Source of the DNA: Clostridiaceae bacterium
Lineage (GTDB): Bacteria; Bacillota; Clostridia; Lachnospirales; Lachnospiraceae
NCBI GenBank assembly: GCA_910575795.1
Contig: CAJTGE010000006.1
Coordinates: 124,001-188,000 of the forward strand
DNA: 64,000 nt
Direction of reading: 5' to 3'
The notes below the pieces were generated by a model that was not told the DNA's origin, made no database searches, and saw nothing but the letters and a program-made list of their open reading frames with translations. This document shows, piece by piece, positions 54,001 to 63,700 of the stretch. The stretch's first letter is position 1. Every line of letters starts with the position of its first letter. A program made the position numbers and the translations under genes.

Positions 54001-54696
54001 CTTTCTTTTCTCTGTGAATACCGAAGACACCGTGATCACAGAGCAGCGAAGCCGCCTCGCATACGGGAACCCGCCCCTGAAGCTTATCTCCCTGTCCGGG
54101 CGCGGTTCATATGAAAAATCGATGACAAACGCATAGCCGCCGCCGGGCATATCCCCGTATTCGACCGATGCGATCTCGCCGGTGTCACGGTAGCGAAAAC
54201 GGATGGTCATTCCTCGCGGATCCGCTTGTTTAGTGGGAAAATAGACAAACCCTGTCCCGGACTGCCCCGCCTCCTTTTCTTCGTACCAGATTACCGTGCC
54301 GTCGCGCAGTGTTTCCCGGAACGCGTCCGTATCCGGCAGATATTCGATGCGCGAGCGGCCGTAATCGGCGCGCGGGTAACAGCGCGCCGGATTCCCCGCT
54401 GTCCCGGCCTGTATGACTCCATAGCGCGGGTGTATGAAACAGTCGCTGGTATCATAAGCCGGAACACCGCCCGCAGTCATGCGCTCAAAATATGGCAGCG
54501 AGAGCGAAACGCCTCGGCCGAACACGTTCATGCCGCCGAAATTCCATTTCACCGCCAGATCCGGGGCTATCCCGGGGGCGCCCGGGACGCGCAGCTTAAT
54601 TTGCGTATCGGCCGTCCCGCCAAAACCGGGGCCGTTCACGGACAGCTCCGCGCAGACGCCGCTGTATGAGAAACATAAATCCTTCCAATCCATCAT
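48094..54696 (-). CDS. TcB-TcC (SpvB/Rhs) fusion protein of a Tc toxin complex with a variable C-terminal effector domain
   Basis: This single 2,200-residue protein combines two subunits that are usually separate. Residues about 1-300 are the SpvB-like start of TcB (GVSLSLPYFERMTAGGVPAYD). FG-GAP/propeller segments (FADTTGSGTDDIIYIGRRQV) and the TcB middle domain (FLINGLENGLGLDVKTEYASS, YRSSRALYGFGS-like) follow. About 1150-1750 are YD/Rhs repeats (YDALGRF, YDRFGR). The Rhs core boundary is RFAGREYDRATGLCYLGARY near 1752, with Asp residues in ITPDDA and FEDISG matching the TcC self-cleavage region. Residues about 1800-2200 are the variable domain. In Tc complexes the BC cocoon encloses and cleaves off this effector and docks on TcA. 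There is no signal peptide. GGAGGAG precedes the ATG at 54696. Confidence 0.9.
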   Translation of the reverse strand: MMDWKDLCFSYSGVCAELSVNGPGFGGTADTQIKLRVPGAPGIAPDLAVKWNFGGMNVFGRGVSLSLPYFERMTAGGVPAYDTSDCFIHPRYGVIQAGTAGNPARCYPRADYGRSRIEYLPDTDAFRETLRDGTVIWYEEKEAGQSGTGFVYFPTKQADPRGMTIRFRYRDTGEIASVEYGDMPGGGYAFVIDFSYEPRPDREISFRGGFPYARRLRCSVITVSSVFTEKRKMREIAFSYDNTTGYSLLNRITETAFSGGEKDAAPSIRISYGEMGEAAFTDITSSFAGVDMGAAVPVSLCREGASGLFVKHSSGASYSPPVWADGPAPCFGPEVSLARLPGSFSGNAPGVTARPAAGSFFDLDGDGGIQWLAPGGDGYYEIRDGQFGPFTPFESICPAGAATEFADLYGDGRQSAFTVLSTGEGAGCEICRGLGKKGFGRPRTVRLPKGFPAISPLKTEYIGFVRFFGDGLQHRIALKDKSCVVFPNLGNGQFGDGIRVGNAPDFGGEFDAERVRFADTTGSGTDDIIYIGRRQVMVYQNIAGAFFEAPFAAELPEPFAPSDIVYAADFTGDLLPQLIFIKRASSGTRVYSLRFAHRFLINGLENGLGLDVKTEYASSAAFRLKDAASGRPWSSAPPLHIPVVTGIISLDGVTGGRSEAHYSYRDGRYIRSSRALYGFGSVCETRSDAAPLPEDVPGDLQPPVRRVTNEYYICGSEEPPSDELALIGLPLTTSFAGEDGAARLRHTRTYRAKRLKGAPDGSYFPALVEEETALCGKDPRVSRTYMAYDDDGNMTVSETHFLPLKSAGAPAGQSTEYISKETWDYISIDTNDTCIKSIIFKHTHYTGKNGGRLALASLREYYYADPASGQALPAGVCALPALPHHSRDMVCSAGEPDLAGLEDVLLNECGCCLENGCYYISNEACGYDADHFFRLCSVTLGSRVTSLSYDDSGIFVTGIEQSSPDGVSLAETYAPDYASCAYQSKTDWNGNTQYYLHDGFGELRALSYRAAMTPIPGPHSLAEFLSRPQDWLAGCTDAYIYHDRNAWENARAAACRAAAVRKEMREDKSASGGPGLTLSVSYTDSRGRGYGQAVRDTDHWIISERAVYAGEMKLLEYPPCHSGDPDGGPDGYPTAYRYDLFGRIVKVYTPYSEPSPVWRSVETEYEPWYVRTTDARLAPDAKEPGRALRFRQDLDPRGLAITDVYEEPCGSADAAGGDTAGRDVTGKDAAVRDVLRAQIERDSSGNVASLSDGRLAAAGFHNLSYRYDRLGRVIKTFSADAGETLKLYGHEGRLIYEDSNGTVKRYSYDALGRFISLSVQAGKAKPVTAEQIVWGEGAPEAEARNLRGRVWQRTDRSGTTACAGYDRFGRALDVERHYAKGGEVRARYSYNLAGELKTAETGPFSLAYSYSPAGKLMTVSTAEGERLSSFSYNAQGNVCDEACPGGLHAFQSYDPVTRFLAARSARYGGALLCKTEYHFTAQGNLAAAAYEALGRDPLAGAYTYDVHSRLIHARMSQGAFQADESHAGRLHSNETSVRETLSENMHKDELYADPPYVDETYEYDNSGNIISFTRTGNILPSVTRSFEIAADSNRIEAAVINGLRCVFSYHAHGGPERLANGQSASYDEFGRLSAVAGEKISEEYVYDARGKRAVKTDSAGTRTVYFIGNPLAGDYTRQSGGCEMLKLSFGGMLNTVLLKSDTEAETLRQVTDQRGSVILTQDRAGNLLLHEAFSPYGEAIADETGGMQETPAPALYRFAGREYDRATGLCYLGARYYSPEDGRMITPDDAAYAFPGGLSGLNLYAYCLDNPETFEDISGNFPSWIRAAGHFLSSVCTVSGAVGGAVTAALGVSLGRYFNAIDPFRATAVAAFSSAAGAFISAGGGVGERLISAAVTGAEAGLYTAAINYGKEALFKRFPGLARERPAAAGYAVTGINAAAFVFTGNVPGGMTVPKVIGALGGGELGVAGALYSGETGTLTNPRTEGGAIRVVNQATHYQPEAGPLLPSGKYDMGRIAQYGVVDFSFYRNAGGRFQAAQGAANNYTEHRVIEYNASKASQWSAPQDMADMMELCYYDSHPNNQYATADLAVIVHGGPGGHVFIDGDAPLAGNVPVSHTFVHAETLANDIAQRIGMNPLPPGSLIKLINCHGGEYRPIVGTTAQRIADRTGMRVAAYDGAVSIYETLPYQANTRIARMFYPH

Positions 54697-54744
54697 CAAA
54701 TCTCCTCCGGCAGGGCAAACGCCAGTCTATATGTGGAAATCCGT

Positions 54745-56367
54745 CTATATAGATACACCGGACAGCATAGAATTCCTGTACGCGCAGAGCCTGTTTTCCG
54801 CATTCATTCCGCCAAATGCCAGGCGCACGCTCAGATCCCCTCCCTTACACGTATCGCGCCTGTCACACACGCCGCAATAGCCGGAAAGTCTGTCCGGATC
54901 AAATTCGCGCAGGGCTTTAAAGCTTCGTTTATCCCGCCATATATCGGCAAGGGAGCGCTCCTTCACGTTGCCGGCCGCCTCCCGGGGAGAACACACGCAG
55001 ATCCCCACCAGGCTTCCGTCCGGATGGAGCTGCGCGGAAAAGATGCCTGCGTCGCCGCCGCGAAAATCGGTGCGCGCCTCCTCTCCGTACAGATGCCGCA
55101 GCACGGCCGCGCCTTTTTCACTGTGCATCTCAAACGACAGGGCCGGAACCACCGGCAGCCCCTCTGTGCTTATCGCAGAATAGCAGAAGTCAATAACGGT
55201 CCGGATGTCCGGCCCGTCCAGCCACAGCTCCGGACTCCGGCCCGCCCCGCCGATCGGCAGGACGGGCTTCAGGCACCAGGAATCAGCCCCGCACTCTGTA
55301 AAGGCGTCCCGCATCTCGTGAAGACGGCGTATGTTGAATGCATTGACCGTTGTGACCACAGAGACAGGGATCCCCTCTTCCTTAAGCCGCTTTATGCCCC
55401 GGAGCGCGTTTTCATAGCTGCCGTCCCCCCGCACCACGCCTTCCTGCCCCGGGAGATCGTCGATACTCACGGAAACGCAGGCTGCGCCCGCTCTTCTTAT
55501 ATCCGCGGCGATCCCCCGGTCTATCAGCGTCCCGTTCGTTATGAGACTGACCTTAATCCCGGCCCGGCTCAGTGTCTCAGCCGTCTCATACCAGAAGGGG
55601 CTTGTCAGCACCTCGCCGCCCGACAGGCAGACATCCGGCACGCCCAACTGTATGATATCCCCGGCCACGCGGCGGATCTGCGGGCCGTCTAAGTCTGTCA
55701 TGTTCTGATGCATGTCGCGGAAGGCGCAGTGACGGCAATGCAGGTTGCAACCGCTTGTCAGGCTCCAGATCAGCCGCATTAAGGGATATTCCCACACATC
55801 GCCGCGCCCCGTTTCGCCTGTCCTCTCATCCCCGGCATTCCGGCGGCCCGGCCGGGCGGACTGGCATGACGCCCCGGCCGGCGCCTCTTCCCGCACACAA
55901 GCGCGGCCCGCCGCTTCCGCCGTATGTCCCCCCGTCTTGTCTTCCTGCCAGCGCGCCGATGACTCCATGCCGGCCTCATTCTTTACTGCAAAAGTCAGGG
56001 TATCGAACCGGTACGGCTGATCTTCTCTGGTAATCCTTTTTACCGGCGTTTTCTGAAGATCCTCTGTGAACGGGATCTCTTCACTGGCTACTGTCCGGCC
56101 TGCGGGATCCCGGATCTCCATACAGACCGCGCCCGATACCATAGCGGAGAAGTCGGCAAAATACGTATATGCAACCGGCCCGTATCCGTTTCCCACCCAG
56201 TGATATCTGCAATCCTCATAATTATAAGCGTCTGCCGTCTGCGGCGCTTTGGTAAAGCCCGATACGGCTTTAGCGCAGCCCCCGGCGGATCGCAGCCTCC
56301 CTGCAGCCACCGACGGTTTCTCTATGTGCGGAAGAATGATGCGGGGCTCTTTGTTCGTATATTCCAT
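54745..56367 (-). CDS. Radical SAM/SPASM domain enzyme within the Tc toxin operon
   Basis: The 540 residues have an unrecognised N-terminal domain (about 1-130, beta-rich, YHWVGNGYGPVAYTYFADF) and a low-complexity linker (about 135-190). The radical SAM core has its 4Fe-4S ligands Cys207, Cys211 and Cys214 in SGCNLHCRHC, and CLSGGEVL as the SAM-binding glycine motif. The C-terminus has a SPASM-type cysteine set (ICVCSP, then CGVCDRRDTCKGGD and a final NRLC), which holds auxiliary clusters in peptide-modifying enzymes. It lies between the GLUG protein (47-bp gap) and the TcB-TcC gene (48-bp gap) in one operon. The likely job is post-translational modification of a neighbouring protein; the substrate is not known. 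Confidence 0.88.
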   Translation of the reverse strand: MEYTNKEPRIILPHIEKPSVAAGRLRSAGGCAKAVSGFTKAPQTADAYNYEDCRYHWVGNGYGPVAYTYFADFSAMVSGAVCMEIRDPAGRTVASEEIPFTEDLQKTPVKRITREDQPYRFDTLTFAVKNEAGMESSARWQEDKTGGHTAEAAGRACVREEAPAGASCQSARPGRRNAGDERTGETGRGDVWEYPLMRLIWSLTSGCNLHCRHCAFRDMHQNMTDLDGPQIRRVAGDIIQLGVPDVCLSGGEVLTSPFWYETAETLSRAGIKVSLITNGTLIDRGIAADIRRAGAACVSVSIDDLPGQEGVVRGDGSYENALRGIKRLKEEGIPVSVVTTVNAFNIRRLHEMRDAFTECGADSWCLKPVLPIGGAGRSPELWLDGPDIRTVIDFCYSAISTEGLPVVPALSFEMHSEKGAAVLRHLYGEEARTDFRGGDAGIFSAQLHPDGSLVGICVCSPREAAGNVKERSLADIWRDKRSFKALREFDPDRLSGYCGVCDRRDTCKGGDLSVRLAFGGMNAENRLCAYRNSMLSGVSI

Positions 56368-56414
56368 CCTGTAAGATCTTCCTTTCTGCAGCGCCTGCCT
56401 GCCCGGCAGGGCGC

Positions 56415-57761
56415 TTAAATGGTTGTTTCTATGTCCGTATCTGAAATCGTTACCATACGGCCGTATTTATCCTTCAATGTTAATAAAAAATCATAATTTA
56501 TATATTCGTTGTTTCCGAGATTATAGCTAAATGAACTGCCAGAGATCGGCGGTTCCACGGTGATTTGGGTCTGATCCGGCCGTACTGCCGTCAGCAAAAC
56601 TTGCGCCAGCGCGCCGTCGGACAGCGCGCAGTCCACTTTCACGGGATTGGTCGTATGCGGATAGACCGACTCGGCAAATGAGAGCGCGGCCGGCGTGCAG
56701 AGCGCCTTTAAGCAGGCTTCGCTTAAGGCCCCGGCGTCCCCGGTCTTCTCCAGTGAAACCAGATGAGGGGCGTACACATAGCCGTCCGGCCCCGGAGGCG
56801 TACAGGCGTAACCGCTGCCCAGCTCTGACAGCACGGAGCCTGGCTTTTTCTCCGGATCCGTAAACTCCTCCCAGCGTTTTTTATCCCCCGCCTGGTTTGC
56901 GGCCCTGACCCTTTCTCCCGCGCTTTTGGGCCGCAGGCACCATGACAGATAAAAACAGGCGGAAACAACGGCCTCTTTTTCCGTTATGCCCGCAATGCCT
57001 CCCAACGCGTCGCCTTCCACGGCGCGGCTGTACAGATAGCCAAGATTATAGCAGGACGTAATCTTTGCGCATGAATCCGCTTTTCCGCATATCCCGCCCG
57101 CCGCGTAGCTTTTAGATGCATCCGGAGGCCCGGCGACGCTTCCGGCGCTGTGGCAGGCTTCTATGATTCCGTTTGCGCTCCCGGCAATTCCCCCGGCCAG
57201 ACATAAGGCATCGTCTTTCTTTTTGCCGTTCTCTGTCCCGCCTGCCTGAAACGAGATACTTACATCTGCCCAGGAGCGGCGGATTTCTGATTCCGCATAG
57301 GAGAGGGAGCCGCACAGGCCGCCTGCCAGGCAGGCCCCCGTCCCCTCCTGGACAGTCATCGTCCCCTGCGCCGAGCAGTTTAAAATCGTCCCCTGGCAGA
57401 CGGCCGCAATGATCCCGGCCCGGGTCGTGTTGGCCCCGCTTCGCATGCCGCTTATGTCCTGCCTGACACAGGCTGCTTCAAACCGCAGATTCTTTACCGT
57501 ACCCGCGCCGATCTTGGCGAAAAAGCCCAGATCATACGTCTGGCGGGGGCATATCTCAAGGTTCTTAATTACATGATCCGCCCCGTCCAGCTCTCCGTCA
57601 AAAGAATAGCGGGATCCGTTGCCCAGAGGAGCGAAATTTGTGATTTTTCCGCAGTCCAGATCCCTGCGTATAATAAAGCGGCTGCCCCTGGTGGTGTTTT
57701 TCCGGATGCACGCTCCCAGAATATTTGTTAAATCCTCCGGTGTATCGATATAATAATCCAT
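56415..57761 (-). CDS. Cysteine-rich GLUG-repeat protein within the Tc toxin operon
   Basis: The 448-residue protein has a beta-helix-like N-terminal part with GLUG-type repeats (GGLCGSLSYAESEIR, GGIAGSANGIIEACHSAG, GGICGKADSCAKITSCYNLG, GGIAGITEKEAVVSACFYL). A C-terminal region of about 100 residues (VKVDCALSDGALAQVLLT, INYDFLLTLKDKYGRMV) looks beta-sandwich-like. I count 19 cysteines spread through the first 390 residues. There is no signal peptide or anchor, which is unusual for GLUG proteins and fits the signal-less Tc proteins around it. The start follows GAGAGG, 25 bp after the TcA stop. It could be a complex subunit, a surface adhesin released with the toxin, or the substrate of the radical SAM enzyme. 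Confidence 0.72.
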   Translation of the reverse strand: MDYYIDTPEDLTNILGACIRKNTTRGSRFIIRRDLDCGKITNFAPLGNGSRYSFDGELDGADHVIKNLEICPRQTYDLGFFAKIGAGTVKNLRFEAACVRQDISGMRSGANTTRAGIIAAVCQGTILNCSAQGTMTVQEGTGACLAGGLCGSLSYAESEIRRSWADVSISFQAGGTENGKKKDDALCLAGGIAGSANGIIEACHSAGSVAGPPDASKSYAAGGICGKADSCAKITSCYNLGYLYSRAVEGDALGGIAGITEKEAVVSACFYLSWCLRPKSAGERVRAANQAGDKKRWEEFTDPEKKPGSVLSELGSGYACTPPGPDGYVYAPHLVSLEKTGDAGALSEACLKALCTPAALSFAESVYPHTTNPVKVDCALSDGALAQVLLTAVRPDQTQITVEPPISGSSFSYNLGNNEYINYDFLLTLKDKYGRMVTISDTDIETTI

Positions 57762-57786
57762 CTGTTAAACCTCTCGCGTAAATTGT

Positions 57787-60700
57787 TCAGGCAGGCTCAA
57801 CGGCTACAGCCTTTCCCGCCGGCAGAGCCGTATAAGCAATCGTAAGAATGACATCGTTTATATCCCCTGGGCTAAAGGGGTTTTCATCTCCATATTCCAG
57901 ATACCACTGCGATACGGCTCCTGTTCCCTCAAACGGCAGGTACGCGCCGCCGGACGGGTTGTAGAAATGCATCCCGCTTTCGTTCTGGGCGTTGGATATA
58001 TGGATCGCCTGGCCTGCGCGGCGATTTACTGTCACTCCGGAGGGCGCGGCCGCCCCGCTCTGGCCAAAGCCGGCCATATAAGCCAGCGCCTCCTGATCCG
58101 CGGGATTAGCCAGTATCGCGCTTCCTGTCTGCGTCAGCGTTGCGTTTATATTCTGGAAAGCGCCGATTACAACCTGCGTGCTGACGGTCAGGGAGCGTAT
58201 CTTGTGCAGGCAGTTTGCCGGCTTTTTCACGTCGTCAAAGAGGGACAGCGGCAGCGTGAAGCCGCAGGCATTCCCGCTCTGAAGCTGCGCAAAGGCGGAC
58301 GGAAGATCCCTTGCCAGCGATATGGTCTTCGTTATCTCCAGACGCCGCGGGTTTTTGGCGATATATGCCGCCTGCATGGCGTTCAGCGCGCTCATAAGCG
58401 CTTCCCCGGACATCAGCCCGCATTTGGCGTCATCCCAGTATGTATAGGTAAGAAAATCCGTGCAATCGTCCGTCTCCTCCTGCCAGGCCGCCTGGGCACG
58501 CGCGGAGATCCCGATCGCCGTCTGGTAGGAATCGAACACCAGCCGGCGCAGCAGGCCGCTCAGCGCCCCGTACAAATTGCAGGACGAAAACTTTGTGCGG
58601 TAAAAATCGATCTGCTCGTCGGTCTGCCTGTCAAGGAGATCCACGCTTCTTTGTTCGCTGAGCGCGGACTCTCTCTGCAGGGCGTTTGCGGACAACTGCT
58701 GTTCCATATGCCTGATTTCGTTCTCTGCCTGTCCGGCCTGGAATTTCCACTCCTCAAGCCGCCTGGCATACGCGGCGTAGGTTTCTGTCACGCCGGCCGA
58801 GCAGCTCAGCGATGACGCGAGGGACATGGAGGCCATCGAAAAATTCATCATGGAGCTGCCAAGCTCCCTGCCGCCGTAAACCATTGCAAACGGGGATCCG
58901 ACCTCCGGCGTCAGAGAAACCGCCCCTCCTACGGTTGACAGCGCCGCGGCCGCGGCGTTTGCCGCACCAGCCGCTATATTCTGTCCGATTGCCGCCTTCT
59001 CCGTACCGGAAATATTTTCGTCTGCAAGCTTTTTATAGTATTCCCTGCGCCGTTTGGCAGCCTCTTTTGCGATCTGCAGCGCCTCTTTTTCCCTGTCCAG
59101 CGCCTCAATCGTATTTTTGCGGACTTCCTTTGTAAAGGCGAGCAGTTTTGCGCTCTGCCTCGCTGACAGAACACGGAGCGCCTCAGCGTCCCCTTTCTCG
59201 ATGGAGGCCAGAAGCTGTGACGAAAACTGGATAAGGGCGGCGGTGAACTCCTTTGCACAGGCATAGAGAACCGAATACCGGTACCAGTTTGTCCCGATCA
59301 CCGGCCGCCTTGCACAAGGCGATGCGCAGCCTGCAGCCCGGCTCCTCGAAAGCTCCAGCGGATCCGCCGCGGCGGGAAACAGCGGGATACTCCTGGGGTT
59401 TCCGTTGATGTCAAGATTCCCGCGGATTTTTCTCAGCCGGTCTTCCACAATATCCCATCTCGACAGAGCGGCGGCGCTGGCAGGGAGCTTGAAATAGGGA
59501 AAGAAAAACTCGGTATCCTCCGCGCTGCAAGCGCTTCCCGCCCAGGCTTCGTCCTGCTCATCCAGCAGAACGGCCGTCAGCCTTTCCATTAATCTGGCGG
59601 CCCCGCTATCCTGCTCCCTTCTGTTTCCGGCAAATAAATCGTCAAAGCACCTGGCCGACGCTTTTGGCGCGCGCTGCTTTACGGCGCACGGCCGTTTTCC
59701 CAAAACCTCGCCCGCCATGCCATAGAGGGACGACGCATTGGCAATGCTGTCCCAGGTCAGCTTTGCGAACTCCCTGTCCCCCCACTCGGTGAGCAAATCG
59801 ACATATTCTAAAACCGTATATTTTTCATATGCGCCGATGCGCAGTGACGCGATGGCATGCGGATCAAAGGGGTTGTTGTGGTAATTGCGCAGCTCGGCGC
59901 TGCCGCGCAGGTCATCGATCAGACTGGCAATTGTCCTGGTGCGGAACGGGAAAAAGCCCCAGCAGTAGCCGTAAGGGCCTCCCAGCGTGTGATTCAAAAG
60001 GATTGCAGCCACGTTATTGATATCCTCCGGCAAAAGACCCGCTGCCAAAAGATCCTCCCGCGCGCCCGAACTCTCAAAATCCGCGAGGCCAAAGCCGTAT
60101 TTCACCCGGTATTGCACCTGTCTCCCCGCTGATACGGCCGTAAGCAGCCCGGTTCCAGCAAGCGCCGAAAGGCAGGCGTTTTCCCTGCCGGGGATAACGG
60201 GCGAAAAGGTGTTAAAATCAATAAACGATTCAGCGGCAAGGGGCGAATAGATATACTCCAGCCATTTCCTGGCGTCCGCGTAATTTCCAAAATCCCGGAG
60301 CGTCTTTGCCGCGTACACCGGCAGATGGTAAAACAGCTCGTAATTATAGTTTTTATATAAGCCGTCAAAATCCGGCTGCGCGCCGTCCGCTGCCAGAGGC
60401 AGGTTAAGCGCTTTTACATTGGGTGAAAAACGCTCAATCGGATAGATGGCCGGCACTGGCGCCTGCTGGTTTTCAGGCTTCAGGAACGCGTCAACTCCCC
60501 CTGTGCTGAAGCTCTGTACAATATAGGGAAGCGATGCATTTGTAAGCCTTGTCACATCAAATTTCATTGCGTTTATATCAAATCCGCTCCCGCCGCCTCC
60601 GGAAAAGCGCAGGGATACAGGCAGCGGCGCATTGACGTACCGGCTGAAAATCCGGCTGACCTCTGACGGCGTATTCGCGCCGATCACGTTTGTATTCCTC

Positions 60701-63700
60701 AGCTTTACCTTTGGATTTAAGTTCATGGAAACGGCTGTATCCACAGGTGAAACCGCGTACCCGCTCCCTGTGTGATCCGTGAGCGCGTTGAAAATTTCCA
60801 CGCTCGTCGCCTGATCCACGCTCTGCGACCAGAACATACGGTTCGACGCCAGACGGCGGTTGCTCAGCAGATGGAACAGCCCCTCAACGGTCTGCTCAGG
60901 GACGTTTTTCCCGAACAGCCTCTCCAGCGCTCCCGCAATGTTCTGCCTGGTGGCGTTGGGCGTGTATACATAGCCGTTGATGTCAATCACCGGCGGTTCG
61001 TGCTGATACAGGGTATCAAACATGTCTTCGCTGCTCTTGCCGCATTCGCCCGCAGCGCGCCCGATGTCCTCTGTGGTTATCTTCGGATAGCTGATTACAA
61101 TGGAGCTGTCCGTGGGCTTAAGCTGCGCGGGCTTTCCCTTTTCGCTCTTTGCGGGCGCGGGAGTCAGGAGAAACGCCTCCCCGCCCTTTCCCCCTGTCTT
61201 TAGTATAAAGCCCCCGGCCAGGTTCACGGTCTTTATAATCTCCGAATCCGAGGCCAGGCGGTTATCCGCACTTCCAAACAGGTTCCGGGATCCCAGGCAT
61301 TGCAGGAGGATCGTATACAGATCGCCGAACTGCGCGGGAGTGACCCCTGTCTTCGATGTTGACGCATAAAAGCTGTTTCCGCTCAGCGCTTCGGGGCTTA
61401 TCTGCACCACGCCGCCGCTGCCGGCTCCGCCCGTATCGGACTTCGTAAATACCGCTATGCCGACGCCCTCCAGATAGTTCTGGAAATCCCGGAGCATGGC
61501 ATCCGGCTTTGTACCCAGCGCATAGGTATTTAATGTGTCGCAGAACTCGCCTCCGTAGTTTCCGCTTTCTCCGGTGTACGAATACCTGGGCAATGCCTGC
61601 CCGGCAAATTTAGGAGTGATCGTATCAGGCGAGCTCAATGGATTCTTTAGCACATCGGCAGTGTACACGGCGCTGATGATGGAGGAAGATTCATCCATAG
61701 CGGCCGCCGGCGCGATCGCCTCTTCCCCGCCTGTGTATTCGTCAAAGATCAGGAACTCACCGTCCGCCGCCGCATTTTCCTCGCGCAGGGTGCTTCCGAA
61801 TATATGCACGCTGCCGCTGCAGAGCCGGCCGGAGATATTCTGATGGCTCAGAAGGTTGATTTTATCACAGAGCGAGGCATGGCGCTCGGAAAAAGCGGCC
61901 TTATCCCTGGTTTCAAACGGACTGCTTAACGGATAATAATTCTCAACCGCCTCGTCAGGAATGCGGTAGACAAAACCGCCGAACATGATCAGCAGCTTTT
62001 CAAATTCGCAGTTCTGGCTGATATAGTACCGGCCGGAGGCGTCGCAAAAGTTGCGCTCGGTGATCCGAAACGCCGCAAGGCGTCTGTATCCCTCGCCGTT
62101 TACGTCGTACGCATTTTTGAACGGCTTGCCGTAATCCGCGTCCGAATCTTCAACCACGCAGGCTTCATCGAACAGAGTCTGAACCGTATTCCAGCTTCCG
62201 AGCAGGCTCCGGTACGTGTATTTTACGGAAAATCTCGTCACATTCGAGGTGCTCTGCAGCAGGCGCGCCGCCGCGCCCTCATCCGTTCCGCCGCCCGGGG
62301 ACGGGGGCGTGTACGAGATCTTCGGCGCGGCCCCCAGCGACTTCTCAAGCCAGAACAGGTATAGTTTCCCGAAGATGAAAATGGGCGTGATCTCCGTCAC
62401 AGGGACAGGCACAGGGATCTCCGCCCATTCCCCCCAGATCCCGTCTTTGCGGATACAGTAGTAAAGCTTCCCGCCCGACGCCTTCGTACGCCCGAACAGG
62501 TAGAGCTCCTCCGCGCCGTCTGTCGCGGCCAGGTACGACGCGCAGGGAATGATATTGGAAAGCTCCGCATAGCCGTCCAGATACTTCGCATAGAGAGACT
62601 CCGCTAACGCCGCATCCAGCGGTTTTCCGGAAGCTTCCGAAAGGGCGCTCCTAAACAGGGACGACTGGGAGGAGCGGATATCCGGCAGGAGGTACTGTTC
62701 CGGTTCGACAAACACCATGCGGTTGGCCTTCCACTCCGAATAATCCATGATCCAGGACCAGTATTCCCCGCTTATGCCATCGATCCGCCCGACACCGGGC
62801 TCCAGCCCGCTCCGGCAGCGGTTCAGATACGTCTGGGCGGCATTGATCCCCTCGCGTATATACGACGTGCGCACCGCATCGTCCATGCGCACGTCAAGCA
62901 GCAGATACGCCGACAGCGCCTCCGGCGTATCCATGTCCCGGTATATGGAGCCGAGCGTCTGGAGCGTCAGCGCCGTCAGGGCCGAACAGTATGCCTTTCC
63001 GCTTCCCTCCGGGACAGGAAGGCCGCGGGCGCACAAAAGCAGATCCCCGTAACCGTTTTCTTTTGTGAGCGCGTCTAAATAGGACAGAAGGTTTGAAACA
63101 GATATCCGCACGGTCTTTACTGCGTCCAGTCTGGCCGCAAATTGCAGCATACCTTCGGCGGACAGCGCCGCCGGGCAGAGTAACGCGTCGATATCATCCT
63201 CCGAAAGCCCGCACAGCCCCGCGAGAGCCGCCCGGCTGTCATCGCCCGCCATCGCGTCAGCAGCCAGCATAAAAAAGAGCGGATTGGCGCGGTAGTATTT
63301 CGCGGACCTGCACACGGTTACCAGATCCCTGTAAACAACCGTCCCTTCCATGTCGTCCGGGAAGAGCTCCCCGGCAAACAGCGCAAACACATCCGCCGGG
63401 AGCCTGTCCAAAAGCAGCTTCGCGCGGGCCAGCCGTCTGACCGCCTTCCGCGCAAACGCGAGGCCCTCTTCCTTATAAAATGTCTCCTGCCAGGAGGCGA
63501 AACCGCCGGGAGGGGCCGGAATCACATGAAACAGGCATCCGGCCAGCGCCGCATCCATCCCCAGGAAACGGATCAGCTCCTGCTCAACGGCATAGCTCTT
63601 TTTGTCTGCGGAAAGCGCGCCCGCCTGCGCCCTGATGCCATCCAAGAACGCCGCAATATCGCTGTCCTTAATGCCCGGTCCCGCATACGGCGTCTCTGCG

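Noticed and set aside
57967..58815. Plus-strand open frame of 282 codons inside the TcA gene
   Set aside because: It is antisense to the conserved TcA C-terminus with no ribosome site; treated as a shadow.
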